Assembly: GCF_009870125.1 (NCBI RefSeq) | Contig: NC_046683.1 | Coordinates: 59,969,869-60,033,868, forward strand | DNA length: 64,000 bases | Source: Drosophila pseudoobscura | Taxonomy: Eukaryota; Arthropoda; Insecta; Diptera; Drosophilidae | Reading direction: 5' to 3' | In this document: in pieces, positions 42,601 through 55,814 of the stretch | Layout: each line of letters opens with the position of its first letter | Position numbering within the stretch: the first letter of the stretch is position 1 | The notes under the pieces: model-generated | What the model was told of the DNA's origin: nothing | The model's database searches: none | Seen by the model: the letters and a program-made list of their open reading frames with translations, nothing else | Made by a program: the position numbers and the translations under genes

Positions 42601-45600
42601 AGCCTGAATATGATACACACACGTCTGTGTGTGCTCATAATTCTATTTATTTGGATGAGCCCACGCTTTTCCTGGACTACCTGTGGCTGGCCAGGGCTCA
42701 TTAAATGAGAGCAACTAATATGCATAAACAATGTATTAAGGAACAAGTGCGTCATGGAGCCACGAAAGATGTATATTCGGCCTTAAACTCAGTCCGAACC
42801 GTACGTATTGTACTTATTAGTGAAACCTCTATCCCCGAGGCAAAGTTTTCACTCTCTATCCAAAATGGAACCCCATTAGTGTCTGCGAGAGGCTTGTGCT
42901 TGGGCTTTTTTCTGGCAATTAATTTTCTAGTCACCGCTCTGTTCCGCTCCTGCTCCTGTGGCTCATTATTTAATTCCTAGCGGTGCTGGCCATTGTTTAA
43001 AAATATATAAATACTGCTTGCTGTTCTGTGCTGTTGTTCAGAACTGATGCTACGGGCATTTAATGGCGTCAGCAGCCCCAAAATCCAATGACAAAACACT
43101 TTTCTGTGACTGGTTGATTTCTGACTTCTGATTTCTGCTTTCTGGCAACGGGGAATGTTTTTCCACAACATTTTGAAACATTTAATTTCTCGCCTCGTCT
43201 ACGATGTTGATAGATGGGACTGGTGAAATATTTTCCCTAACACTTTGACATGCCATTGCCTGAATTTATTTCTCTTTCGCTTTTCTCTCGCTTGACACTT
43301 TTCGGTTTATTTGTGCAGTTGGCAGAAATATGGTTTTAGTTTTGGCACAGTTTGCAAATTCATTCGTATTATTATTCACACACCGCCTATGATTGGGTTT
43401 GTTTCACTCTTCACTGACACGCACTCGTTGCATAATTTTTAGTTATTGGGCTTTTCGCGGACGCTTTTCCAATCTCCCTGCACGACGTCTACAAAGGCGC
43501 GCCGTCTAGAGCGCACTGGACAAAGAACCGTCTGTTAGCGGAGATCGGCGGCCATCGATCGATTGCCTTGCAGCCGGCTAAATGTGAGGGGAGCTTTCAC
43601 TTGGCCAGAGGCCCACAAAGAGGCCAGCGAGCTTTTGGCTGCTCAGCTGTTAACACGATCGTTTGCGGTTTGCCTTTCGGCCAGTTTCACGCTGCGTTTG
43701 TTTTGGTCCGCCGTTCCACCACCAAACACAAAAACAACAAAAACAAAGGAGGACCCACTGCGGCCGGTAAAGTGCGGCGTATGCGTGCGATTGCAGATAC
43801 TACTGCTGTTGTGACGTCATTGCTTTGTGTTTCGCGGAAGTACTCGGCTCTGAAAAGCCGCTGCCTTTGCTCTTGCTTAGCCATAAATCATACACTTTTC
43901 AGCGCATTGTCTGCTGGTCGTGCTTATGTGCTTATGTATGTACATATGTACATACAATACACACATACGTTTCGGCTCTCCAAATTGCGTTGCATTTCCA
44001 TTGGCCTGTTTTTGGTGTTGCTGTTGCGGTTGCTGTTGCTGTTGGGAGAGAGGTGGAAGTGCCTCTTGCCTCAGGTGCAGCGTTGCTGAGGAGCTTTGCG
44101 CTGACGCACGCGGCGTATGCGCAATTTTCTACACGTGCATGCGGCGTGTAGAAGATACTGCCCCCCGCCACGCCCGGCTGTGGCTCCATCAGCCCCCCAA
44201 CAGTCTATGTCTATGGCCCCCATCCCCATCCTGGCCTTAATTTCGTGTGTCACTTGTCAGGCATTTCGACAGGCCCACAAACACAGTCATGTCAGGCCCT
44301 GGCCTGATGTCTTCTGATGGATAGATTGGAATTCGTTCCCAGAATTTCTGCTTGTTAATTAGAAGACAAAAAATAGAAATGCCAACTTGACATTGTCTAC
44401 GAATTGAAGTTGAAGGCCAGCGAGAAATAATTTCGGAATATGTACCCAGAAATACGGCTTCAGCTTATTAATGGTTATTAATTTGGAACATTTTAGCATT
44501 TGACGGAGAATTAATCAAAAACCGCATTCGGTTCGAAATCAAAGCGAATGCATTTCCCCCTGGGCGACTACAAAGTAAAAGCTGATTTATTTATTGGACC
44601 AAATCCCGGCCATAACTTAATGGAGAGCAATCCCCATCCTCAGACATGCCCGTTGTCGCCCCGTTAAAATCCGAGAGAATCTGTGGATCGCCCGGATCGC
44701 GCGGACCGCTGACTACAATACGGAAATGGAAGCGACCGCCTGGCGGTCTGCCTGATGGACAGTTGCGCCTTACTTTTTGCTCAGTTTGTTTAGACCCCAA
44801 TGTTCTCTAATGGCCAATGAAAATTCGGTCGAGACTCTTGCCCGAATTGACAATGAAAAATGATCATGGAACCATCAAACAGGCACTAAAGAGCCCAAAC
44901 GAATGGCTATCAACTGGCGAAAGTGTCTCTGCTGGAAACCTTGCTCGAATGTTCAAATTCTGATACTCACACAAATTAAGAATCTTTATGCGATTGAAAA
45001 CGGAAGTCCTACGATAAACAAACACATGTTCGAAAAAGATCGTAAGGGGGAAAGATAAACTGTTGGAATAAAGAGATTAATTGGGTGCAGAAATGCTTAA
45101 TTTATTATAGAAATAAACGAGAAATTTTAATTATGATAAAGAGCTTCTTCTAACCACTCTAACCAATAGATACAAATATTTCGTACACTTGAATGGCAAT
45201 TGGTTGTTTATTCCACACTTCTTGAGGCTTGCCCAATCTTTAGAGATTCCATCAAATAGATCGCTTTTATAGCGCATCTAATGACTGCACTCTCTCCTGT
45301 ACAGATCGAGGGATATACTCGTATCTTGTTTATTTGCTAGTTGTTTTCGTTTCGGTTTTCCAATGCTGGATACAAGCCAAAATTATGCATATGTGTAGAC
45401 ATTTTGCACAAGACCAGAATTCTTATTTATAGACCCCCATCCACAGGGGTAAGGTTGGTGCTGTTGGGATGGAGACGGAGAGGGAGGAATGGGTAATGTC
45501 AAGTAAGTCACATGTACAAGTAGTAGCCCCTGCATTACGCGAATTGCGGTCATAAACAATTCTGTGTGTGCCCCAGCAAATACCTACTCGTAAAACCCGC

Positions 45601-46759
45601 CGAGAAATATCAAAACAGAAACTAATTTCTGCTCGCATTTGTATAAGATCTGGATCAGGTAAACATAATGTATATAAAACACATATCGTATCTCACCTTT
45701 TTGTGACTTTTGAAGACGGAACACTTGAACGTATCCGTGCTGGCGTCGCGCGCTATATAGCTGAATATCTTGAGATCGCTGCTGTCGTGGGACACGTAGA
45801 ATATGCGGTATATGGGATGATTGAGCAACTCGATTTCCTCGGGGTCATTGGTCCAGTTTTTTTTCTAAAAGAAATTCCCCGTCAGAAGCTAATGATGGAA
45901 TATTATGTATGACATTGACTTACTTTTCGGCGACGCTTCTTAAGCACAACGCGTACGCCATTTACCGATATGTGTATGGTGACCTTTCGCTTTTTCAGAT
46001 TTTGCACTTTGCACTCGTACTGTTAGAGAAGAGAGAGAGAGAGAGAGAAAGAGAACATATAGAGTGCATGTAGGAGTCAAAAGTGGGCCGCGTAATTCCA
46101 GAATTTTCAATTAACATTTGACTGCGTCTGACGGCTGGGCTAATGGCAAAGACATGACAATAACAAGCGCCAAATCTGCCTCGTCTCCCTTCCCATCAGC
46201 ACAATGGCTGACAGACAGGGCTAATATACATCCGCACACACACATGCACACATGTTTCTGGCACAGCCAGGCCAAGGCGGTTTAAGCCAAGACACGCACG
46301 ACCCGCCAGCAAGGAGAGGGAAGGCTGAAAAAGCCTCGTTACTTTTTATGCTACTAGGATGGCACTTTTTTCTTGTCTGGATTTTCCTTTCCTTTTACCA
46401 TTTTCCAGCATTTTTCTGGAGTGAGTGTGGGGTGAGTGTGTGTGTGTACCTGTAATCAAAGCGTGTGACGCTTTTAAAATTGTTGCCTGCTTTTGGGGGC
46501 AGGGAAAATTTAAAACCGCTACAAGCCTGTTCAAAAGTTTCTTTAATTGCCTGAAGGATATACAATGTACATACAAAGATCCGGGCTAAATGGCTGTGTA
46601 GCTTCGCGATTCCCGGATTTCGGGATACCAAAATTCACATGGCGGCCCACATGGCGTATGCTTGATAGATTCTGCCCAAGTACTTACCCTTATGCGACGC
46701 ATGGCCTGAACAATCTCGGCGCGTGTGTTCGGTCGCGGCACCTCCTCCCAGCCGACAAA
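33641..46759 (-). CDS. NOS1AP/CAPON-like PTB adaptor, 5' end outside window
   Basis: Exons visible: 46759-46688, 46019-45924, 45864-45697, 38797-38593, 35829-35723, 35323-35153, 35086-34964, 34675-33641; 1,977 nt, 658 aa, phases consistent. The first three encode the core of a PTB domain of NOS1AP type: [37 protein letters not shown], then [23 protein letters not shown] split by family pattern. The fourth completes it with [20 protein letters not shown]. Exons 6-7 form a coiled coil ([15 protein letters not shown]), as in vertebrate CAPON. The last exon is Gln/Asn/Ser-rich (344 aa) and ends ARHTTK. The first coding exon, expected to end in an AK motif, is not in the window. NOS1AP proteins bring ligands to neuronal NOS and polarity complexes such as Scribble. 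It is probably the D. melanogaster CG42673 orthologue; that name is from memory. Confidence 0.9.
35830..38592 (-). other. Intron of the NOS1AP-like gene, 2.8 kb
   Basis: Between the exon ending ETPKK and the exon [13 protein letters not shown]. It contains ATGATG-type low complexity at 36121-36145 and an AT-rich stretch at 36780-37060 with possible repeat remnants. No nested gene was supported. Confidence 0.6.
39003..40130 (-). CDS. Alternative start exon of the NOS1AP-like gene (376 codons)
   Basis: ATG at 40130-40128 ([17 protein letters not shown]) and donor GAG/GTGGGT after ASDPE at 39003. It leaves in phase 0, exactly the phase needed to join the exon [12 protein letters not shown] at 38797, as does the upstream PTB exon. 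It lies inside the 6.9-kb intron between PTB exons. Splicing it between them would split the PTB fold, so it must be an alternative first exon giving a 922-aa isoform without the PTB core. The sequence is basic and disordered, with [21 protein letters not shown] near the start, [15 protein letters not shown] in the middle, and a poly-Gly run. Several Arg-x-x-Ser/Pro sites suggest phosphorylation. Function unknown. Confidence 0.8.
40131..45696 (-). other. Intron of the PTB isoform and promoter region of the alternative isoform
   Basis: Upstream of the alternative ATG the - strand is stop-rich. No clear TATA box was found, so the alternative promoter is not pinned down; a GC-rich patch at 43480-43560 (with GGCGCGCC near 43497) is one candidate. 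A perfect 22-bp palindrome lies at 43935-43956. CT-rich microsatellites occur at 41690-41760 and 41930-41980. No other coding exon is visible. Confidence 0.5.
43935..43956. repeat. Perfect 22-bp palindrome
   Basis: The 22 bases read identically on both strands (core GTACATATGTAC). Confidence 0.95.
46020..46058. repeat. (GA)n microsatellite beside a PTB exon acceptor
   Basis: A run of GA dinucleotides directly upstream of the acceptor of exon 46019-45924. On the transcript strand it is the CT-rich polypyrimidine tract. Confidence 0.85.
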
Positions 46760-49700
46760 CTGCAACGAGAAAAGCGGGAAAGAGTGTGAGTATTTGTATT
46801 ACTGTTGATTGCTCCAAACAAAGGGTCTCAAGTCAAACAAAAGCTACAAAGGCCCTCGAGAGCGCTGCGGGCCGGGAGAGCCCTACAGATGGAGTGGCCA
46901 TGCCGTGCCATGTCCGTGCCTGTGCCCCTGCCCTGCCCCTGCCCCTGCCCCTCTACCAAACTTTAAATTAAACAAATTAGCTGCCACACAAGCAAGTTTG
47001 CCAGCAAAGTTTCCCCCGCCAGCATTTAATGCGAGAAATCATTTAAATATAGCAGAGTCGGGCAATTCAGTTGCCAACAGCCTCGACACAGTAAACGGTT
47101 GCGGTAGCCGTATTTTTAGTTGGAGCATTTTCTAAATTTAAGCCAGCAATCGAGTGCAGCAGGCCCTTTTGTCAATGCTGTCCCAGAATGGTGCAGTAAT
47201 CTGTTCTTTCTACATCTGTGAGACGCCATTGATTTCACTATCATTTGGGCATACATTGAGCGGTAGCCTCTCTATCAAATTGATGGCCCAAAAATGAATC
47301 ACAAAAGCCAAAATTTGTCGAGCACTTATTTCGTGGAATTGTTTGAATAACACAACAACAACAGCAACAGCAAATTGCAATTTTAGTGCAATATTTCGCG
47401 CTGTTGTTTCGGTGTTCAACGCCAAATGCAGCTCAAGGATAACAAATGCGTAGATATGGACCTAGATTTGCGAATTTTATTACAGTGACAACAACAATTT
47501 AAATGCAAAATGACAGATGAGAGAGAGCGAGACCGGGAGAGGGAGAGAGAGAAAGAGACGTGGGTGATGCCATCGCGGGTTGACAGTGACAAAATGTGCA
47601 TGAGATAGCAGCACCACGCCTACCACGCCCATCACGCCGCCCACGCACTTGCCAAAATGGCGACAAATAACGCGCGACAATAATATATATATATGTACAT
47701 ATTTTTATGGATATACTCGTAATGTAGTAGCGAGGAAGGACAATCCTTGCTGGGAAAAATGGGAAAACCTTTCACAGAATCCCCACCTACCCCCCACCCA
47801 TTTGCCGAGCATATGTCTATTCTCTATTACGAGTATGATCTATGTCAAGTTGGGGTAAACAAATCGAAAGTTTTGCGCCAGATTGCGCCTAGATTTCTAC
47901 GAATGCTGTGATGAATGCTCTCTGGCCCAAGGCGTGCGACTCGTCGTATAAGGTTCTGTTCCAAAAATATCTCAGATAAATGTTTAAATTCGGTAGAAAA
48001 TAGATTTTGGCACATTATTCTCGCAAAATTATGAAAGAAAACAATGTTAACGCTCTCCACTGATTGATTCGCAGCCCACACAAAGGCTCCACAGATTTAT
48101 GCCATGTGCCCTAAAAGGCAGATACATTTTAACACAGAAAAATAAGAACAAAAGTTCATTAGCATGAAAGCCAAATGTTTATTTTAACCAAAAACATCAA
48201 ACAGAAAAGCAAACTAATATAGATAACCACAAAAGATTAATCATGATGGAGTGAGATAAATATTTATAAGGTTAAGCACAAGGGAGTTTGAGAACCAAGA
48301 ATAGAACGATTCCTGTCTGTATTAACAGAAGTATGACTTGCTGTTTAGTGCTCGTAATGATGAGTGAATATATTCATAAGAATGATCGTTAGAGAGTTAT
48401 CCTATCAAAGGAGTTTACGCTCTAAGAGTGTACTTTCTTTTCTCCATAAATAAATATATGTATGTATATATATTCTATATTTGCATGCAAATGCCGTTCG
48501 AAAGGTTATGAAACGAGGCTTTAAAAAACTCCCCACAAAAGCCATCCGGCAGTAAGCCCATAAAAAGCCATTTACACAACGGAAAAGAGCCAAAAGAAAA
48601 AGCAGCCAAAGGGAAACCCTCTCACTCTCGCCCACAAATATTTGGATTGCATTAAATTCATGCAAACACAAAGGGATAAGAGATACACAGGGCGCTTATC
48701 CTCTCCAGCTAGACAAATCCCCCGCGCAAATAAAATAAAGAAAGCCAACTCCAGAGTCCCGGCCAAACGCTGCTGCTTCTCTGCCTCCTCTGATACTTTT
48801 CTATTCCCAGCCCCATACCCCATACCCCCATACCCCCCATACCCCATACACCATTTTCCTTTTCCATTTCCATTCAAAATCCCTTTCCCAGTGCCATTCG
48901 CATCCCTTTTTTCACTTAAAAACCATTTCAGTGGGACGGCTCTATGTAAATAGCCGCTGGACTTTGCTCGTCGCTTCGTTTAAATTCATTTACTTTGATT
49001 AAAACCCTGACCAAGAGAGAAGACTAAAGTTTTATCTCTCTTCAGAGGGAAGGAGTGACGACTCTGCCGAATGGCCGAGTTCATAATTTATTTGAAGGCG
49101 TAACTGTGTCTACCTTTATACTTTTATGGCTGGTACGGTTAGGTCTCTTCCCAAGAGCTTTACGACCCGCATTACGTTTATCGATCAAGGCCCACGGCTC
49201 TGTATTGTAATACCACTCACGTTTTTCAGACAATTTCCCTACAATTAATTGCCAGAGAATTGCAATCGATTTTCCCCTACTTTCAGTTCTATTTTCATAC
49301 ATTTGTTTATTTATGTATTCGATCATTCCAGTGAAAGACAAGTGAAAAGTCAAAAGCCACGCGGCTGGCCAACTTGACGTCAGCAGGTGTATAGGGATGG
49401 AGAAAACGCCTCAAAAGGTATCCCCAGGTACAAAAACTGCTACCCAAATTATAGCCAGTCATTTTTCACCGACAAACGGCAATTAAGCTGCGTTTAATTT
49501 CATCCCCAAATCCCGACTAATATCATCTGGAAAGTATCTGAAAAATCAGAAAGATTCAGAAAGGAGGGAAAACCGGAGATGGAAATGGAACGGGCGATGG
49601 CCGCTGGCCAACGACAAACAGATTAGAACAGCTTAGTTTTTCCGCAAAAAAATGGGGGTAAAAAGTATGCAAAAAATGAATAAAGAAAAGCCCCAAAGCG

Positions 49701-52700
49701 TTTCGTAAAAAATCAGGAAAAAAGGATTTGGCCATGGCTAATGGCGCTGCAGGCTGGACAGGCTTTCATGTTCAGCTTTTCCTTTTCCTCTGGACTCTGG
49801 GCTCTGTACTCTTTTCACTCCTCTGCTCCTTTGCTCTTTTGGCTCTTTTGGATTTCCCTTTCAACAATGCGAAACATTTGTTTGTGCAGCCATTCCAGCA
49901 CCCAGCATCGGCGGCAGCAGCAACAGCAGCGTTCTTTCGCGTTGAAAACATAATTTTCGTCGGTTTATTTATAAAAATAAAATACCATTTTATATTTACA
50001 CAGAGTCCCCTGACCCCCCACACCTGGCATAACTGGCGCAATTTTGTGTCGCACTGCCGCAGGGCATTACAATTTATTTTTGCTCTTTTCTGTTTTACAG
50101 AAATTTATGTAATGCTTATGAAAAGCAGTCTTTAAGTCAGATTAACACTTGGCAATGGGTTCGTATGCCTTCAGATTTTTGCATTCAAAGAGCTGTAAAA
50201 TCACTTAAAACTCTATTCCACAAAAAACTATCCTTTGAAATAGTATCTAAGTAGTTGTATTCAAGGGGAAAGTGGAGTATTTGAAAAGAGATATATGTAT
50301 CTAGCAATTATCCATGGTCTTTACCGATCCCCGAGTTGGAACACGGAACTGCAGTTCCCTTGTCGAAACTCTTGTCGGATGACGCACAAATATTTATAAG
50401 TATATGGCGGAGGCAGCCATTGTTAGGACCAGCTCTCACCGCATCGAAAGCCAAAAGCTGCTTTCTAGCAATCGCCCGTTCCCAGCGCTGCGTACGAACT
50501 CTCATAGAAAAGAATAGATTTCCGGTAATATGGCTTAATATAGTCCTGCTGGCGATGCAGGGTATTCTTGGCAACCAGCATGACTCTGGTAAGAGTCAGG
50601 ATTTCCAAATACGCCTCCCTTTGCCCCCGATCCACGCGTATGATTAGCATGGATTAGTATGGTGGCGACTCCGTCACCATTATCAGGACTAGAGAAAAGG
50701 GTGACAGGATGTGAAGTATAAATTCTCAGAAAATAATATCCTGACAGCTATAGATATACGAAGCTCACAATTGTGGTGCCGCTGTTCGATATGTTGAAAC
50801 ATTTTTATAGTGCGATAGTATTTTGAATAATTAGCTCTTTAGTTGTCCGTAGGGGTAACAGCAATTTACATAACATTTGTACCGATTTGTAAAGCATATT
50901 TTTGGGCTGGCAAACAATTTTCACAATGCTTCCAGAAAGCTTTTTCTTAATCCCCATGGTCATCCATTGAGTGGTGTTTCTGTTAAATAAATAAAATATT
51001 TAAAAAACGTGCAGCACAATGGTAGGTATACATGTGTCCCCAATGATAATCGTTTTTTATGGACTACACATGTACAAAAATAAGCAGAAAAACTATTGCA
51101 TACTTTTCTGGGATATATTTCACAGAGAACAACAGAACGGGAAAAAAGCTCTTTCCCTCTCTTTCAAAGTTCTCTCTGACCAGAAAAACGACATGTGTAA
51201 GAAATTTAAAAATGAATTGGAAAAATAGAATGAAAAAATTAAAAACGCATTGGGAAATTGTGAAAAACTGAACGAAAATAGATTGTCTAGTTGCCTGTAT
51301 TTATCAGCAGTAAATTGACGCTGTTTATTGGAACATTTAATTGGCCACTTTTTAAGTGCTCTTCGATGGAAATTCGTTTTTAATATCGTTTATTGAGGAT
51401 TTGATGGCTTCATTTGTTTATCGGTGGATGGAATTAATGTTTGTGGTCTAGGAAAAATTAAAATAAAATAATAAAAGTAGAGCTTCTTGACAGTACTGGG
51501 TGTTTATGCACTGCTCTCTCAGCAGGCATGTCTTGGCCAGAGTTCTTGTTTCGCATGCGGTAACGGGAAAAAGAAGTCCGACTCCAGCGGAGAAACAAAT
51601 TTAAAAATAAAAAAATCAACAGCACAAAGTTAAACATGAAATGCAAAGCCAGACGAAAGGAGAAGCTGAAATGCCCCCAGCAGTCCCAAGAGTTTCCGCT
51701 AATAATGTTAATTCCATTGCCACCTACCTCCGAGAACTCCCCCAGAAAGCACCGAAGAAAGCTCTCAGAGAAACCTCCCCCTCCCCCCAGAAGCCTCTTC
51801 TAGAGTCTTCCCACAGAACACCTCCTCTAGAAACCGCCGCAGATAATCAGCAAGCAGCTCGGTCTTGTTCTGCTTCCCAGTTTCCTTTTGTTTTGCTTTC
51901 ATCTCGAGTTTTAGTTTTGTGCTGTCTTGTCCTTCCTTCCTTCCTTGCCAACTTCCTGTCTTCCCATTGCGTCCATTGTTGTTGCGTAACTGAACTTCCT
52001 TTGGCCCAGTCCCTGCTCCTTCCTACTGCCATTTCATTAGCCTCATCCACAACCAGGAGGCAACTTAATGAGATGGCGTGCAAAACTTTTCTCCTCTCTC
52101 CATTTCGCTCCGCACATCTTCTGTGTTCTGGCGTTTTTCTGTGCTATGCATAACTTTGGGCATTTGGCTTGTGCTTAATTTAAAACAATTATTTGACGAG
52201 CTGTAAGTGGCCAAGGCCGCAGGCCAACTGAGAGACCAAGACCGAGCCCGAGCCCGAACCCGAACCCAACCCAAATCAAAGGTTGACCGCACCAGCAAGG
52301 CACAAAAAAGGCAGCCATTGAAAACTTTAAACTGAAAATCAACAGTTTGGCAAACCAACAAACAAACAAGCCAACCAGAGGATGGGCATAAAGAGAAACA
52401 AACTGAAACTTTACTCCTCCAGTTAAATGATTCTCTTCCTCGAATTGCAGTCTTCCACCGAAATGCAAATGCAAATGAAAATCACCTCCCTATTATATCT
52501 CAACTATGGTAATTTACAGCGAAACTACTTGTACAACTCGTACAACTCGTGGCCGCAAGCTAACATTTCGCGGCTCAGATGCCAACTGCAAACAAATGAG
52601 TTTGCGTTGGTCCAGCGAAATAAATCATGTCGGGCAGGGGTTTTTGGGTTAGAAATGCTCCTAGTATCAGCCAGTGCTAAAGTGCAGAGTCAGGCCGCCT

Positions 52701-52860
52701 AAGTGGCGTGAAATGAAATGCTTTCTTTGCACCAACACTCGCGGCAACAAGTTAAGTGCAAGTTAAATCAACAACTGAATTTCCCCCGTGCTAAACAGCA
52801 GCAAAGAGAGCCAGCTCAGAAGGTGCCAATGGCATGTCCAGAAGTCAGGGGATATAGGAG

Positions 52861-53062
52861 CTTGTATACCCTCACAGAAGCTTGAAGAGTACACAGGATT
52901 TTCCGTTATAACGAGTAAAAACATTTGTACTTAGTCCTCATTCATTCACAGAATTCAAACCGATCGCAGCTATCGTATTACTATATGAAGATCTGTCATA
53001 AGAGTGATCAAATGTAAGCCCTCAAAAATATTCCACTGCAAGGGTATTCCAAGCTTTGACAA
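52861..53062. mobile_element. Degraded transposable-element fragment (DINE-1/Helitron-like ends)
   Basis: The fragment carries TATACCCTCACAG at its left and CTGCAAGGGTAT near its right end. These inverted words, with CCGATCG between them, match from memory the ATACCCTTGCAG-type sequences common in fly interspersed repeats. No coding capacity. Family assignment is tentative. Confidence 0.4.
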
Positions 53063-54037
53063 ACCAAAACACACAGTTTTTCTTTCATTTTGTGCTCATC
53101 CTCTCCAGTTGGCCATAAAAGTGCATGTGTGATAGCGCTGGGAGTTGCCTGGTAGCTGGAGCTGGAGCTGGAGCCCCCAGACAGGTAATAAAAGCCAGAG
53201 ACCTGCACACAATTCTCAGATTGCTTTCTTTCGAGGCATAAGTATTTGCATAAGCCTGACGTGAGTATCTTCACTTTGATTAGTCCATGCCAAAGCGTTT
53301 TATTGAAGACAGCGGGCACATTACTCATCCTATCAATGCCTAGCCCCCAGACCTGAGTGGTGGTAATAGTACGTCGTTTCCGGCGACAGAAGACAGAAGA
53401 CAGAGGACAGACTGTCAGACCCGATGAGCTCGATGGAAAAGGTACGAGTACATTAAAAATTCATACAAATTATGCTTTGCGCTTTATGCGCTTCACACAT
53501 AAAAACCCGTAAAGCTCTAAGCTAATAATAAACGACTTTACTCGCAAGCCGCGTCGAAAGAAATGGAAAAGCAAAGAAAAAACTCTTGCCCCACGATAAG
53601 CAATTATCTGACAGATAAAAAAGGGGGAAGGGTAGATAGTTGCATTCTTTGTTTGTTCTTTGTTACGACTTTCGCTGCGAGAGTCTAGGCCACACTTCAT
53701 TAACCCCCCCTGCCCTGCCCAGCCCGGCCCTGCCCACAGAATCTCCCCACTCAATTGTGGAGTGTCAAGTTTTATTAGCCCTCTGGGCTGCACAGGGCTG
53801 CACACAGTTCCAGAGTTCGATGCGGGAAAAAGTAAAAGTTTCTTTTGGCTGCTGTCCAGCGTTGACCCATATATATTCCTTGGTCTTGGACAGAAATTTC
53901 GGTTTTCTTTCGATTCTGTTTAGACAAAAGCGATTCGGAATGAAAATGCATTATGCAAATGCAGCTGCAGCATCATGGGTTTTCTATATACTACATATTT
54001 CTGTCCGCTGTCGAGGTCGCAGCGGGTCTCTGATGGA

Positions 54038-54055
54038 TGTGTGTGTGTGTGTGTG
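54038..54055. repeat. (TG)9 microsatellite
   Basis: Nine uninterrupted TG units. Confidence 0.95.
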
Positions 54056-55757
54056 GAGACAATGGATATGCCTTGTATGCCACATGTAATTGAAAATCGA
54101 ATGAGGCATGAAGGCATATCTATCTCAAGAAGATATCTCTATACGGCATTGCTGCTCAAGCTTCAGCGTGGAATGTGGTAAAGTTTTCCCCCTTGAAAAA
54201 CTTTAAGAGATTTATTTGATTCGGAGTTCGTTTCATGGCTGGACAGGAACCACACAATACCGGTAAAGTTCTCCAGTCAAAGGTAAAATCAATAAACAAG
54301 TTACCAAAACCACCCCCCAATAGGAACCTACCACCACCCACCACCCACCCCATGGCCTTAAGCCATAAACAATGGTGTGCCTGAATTACCGGCTCGGGTC
54401 TCCGGGTCTCCGGCTCCCCGGTTCTCCGGTTCTCACTGAGTACAGGGTGTACACTGTGTGCAGTGTGTACTAGGGTTCGGACGGAGGGCGACAAAGCGTG
54501 TACAAGTTGAACAATAATAACAAAGCAGAAAATCAATTGGAAGTACTTAAGCAAACAATGGACCAAAGTAATGAAAGAACAGGCCAACAAAAACCAATCC
54601 CCAAAAAACAAAAAAAAAAAAAAACAAAACGAAGGAGAACAATAAAGGCCTCTTTCGGGGCAGTCTCTGTTTCGGTAGCAAGTGGCGTCTAATTTAGCAC
54701 AAGACGATTATTTAGATATCAGCAACAACCACTGCAATTACGGCCCTCATTCTTCCCAGAGATGGGGCCAAGAAGAGCGGAGAGTCAAAGTGCGAAAAGA
54801 AATTAAAATAAATAAATTGCGTGCCCCACACACGCACGCAGGGGAGTGCCGCGGAGCGTGGGGCGTATGAGTAATGCGTCACAGAATCTAAACGAGCGGA
54901 AGCATTTAATTAGCGGCTTTAATAATTCAATCAGCGTTATGTGTGCTCTTCGTCTCTCTCTTCTCTCTCCCCTTCTATTGTGCGTGTTTTTGGCTGACCG
55001 CTAATTTTTATACAACAATTTAACAATGTTATTATCGTTCGAATTTCGGTTGTCGTGTCTTCTTTTTGGCGGGTGTACGTTTCACAGACAAGTGCTAAAT
55101 GGGCTTAAACGATTGATGCCTCAAATTATCGAAAATTTCAATGGATTTTTCTCTGCCTGGTCACACAATTTGTAGAATGCTGTAGAAGGGGGAATGGGGA
55201 TGAATGTGGGGGCCTGCGGCTGCCTTTGTAACGAGTCCTGTGGCTTTTGGGGGTGGCTTCAGGGATCTTTTGGGGGTGCAGGCATTCAGCTGTTGCTTAG
55301 GCCCTTGGTGGCTTTTTGTTTTGCCACCTGCTGGGTTGCCAGGCGGCGGCTTCCATTACTGGTTTATGGGCTAATGAACTCTCCTTAATTAGGTTAGCGG
55401 TTTTGCTCCAGCCAAAACTTAACACAAATATTACACTGATCGCTGTGGCGCGGGGGAACAGGCAGAGAAGGAGGGGGAGCGGGAGACGATATGCAAATTA
55501 GTTGAAACATTATTGGCTTCGTGTTGACAGAGAAATCTCTGGCTGCTTCTGATGCGACTTTAAAGCGTTAAAATTGCAAATGCCCGACGCACGCACATAT
55601 AAGGCAGAAATTGCAATGCCATAAATTGCCAGACGGCCAACACGGCAATGGTCAATGCCAATGATGGCCAAGAGGACGCAGGCAAGGCGCTGAGAGTGTT
55701 TCGCGGCGAGTGCTTAATGAAAAAGTAGGAAAAACAAGCAGCCAGCCAGAAGCAGAA

Positions 55758-55814
55758 GGCAAGGCAAGGCCTGGTCAAGTCTGGTCTGGTCTGGCATGGC
55801 CTGGCCTGGCCTGG
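55758..55814. repeat. Degenerate CAAGG/CTGGT/CCTGG tandem array
   Basis: Three blocks of 5-bp units (AAGGC, then TCTGG, then CCTGG) run into one another over about 57 bp. Confidence 0.8.

Noticed and set aside
43568..44089. 173-aa + strand frame
   Set aside because: No domain, no upstream promoter, mixed low complexity, and it lies in an intron.
51641..52153. 170-aa + strand frame
   Set aside because: Composition shifts abruptly from Pro/Ser to Leu/Cys; no splice or promoter support.
54156..54611. 151-aa - strand frame with hydrophobic start
   Set aside because: The initial hydrophobic part derives from T-rich DNA and the rest is low-complexity repeats; no family resemblance.
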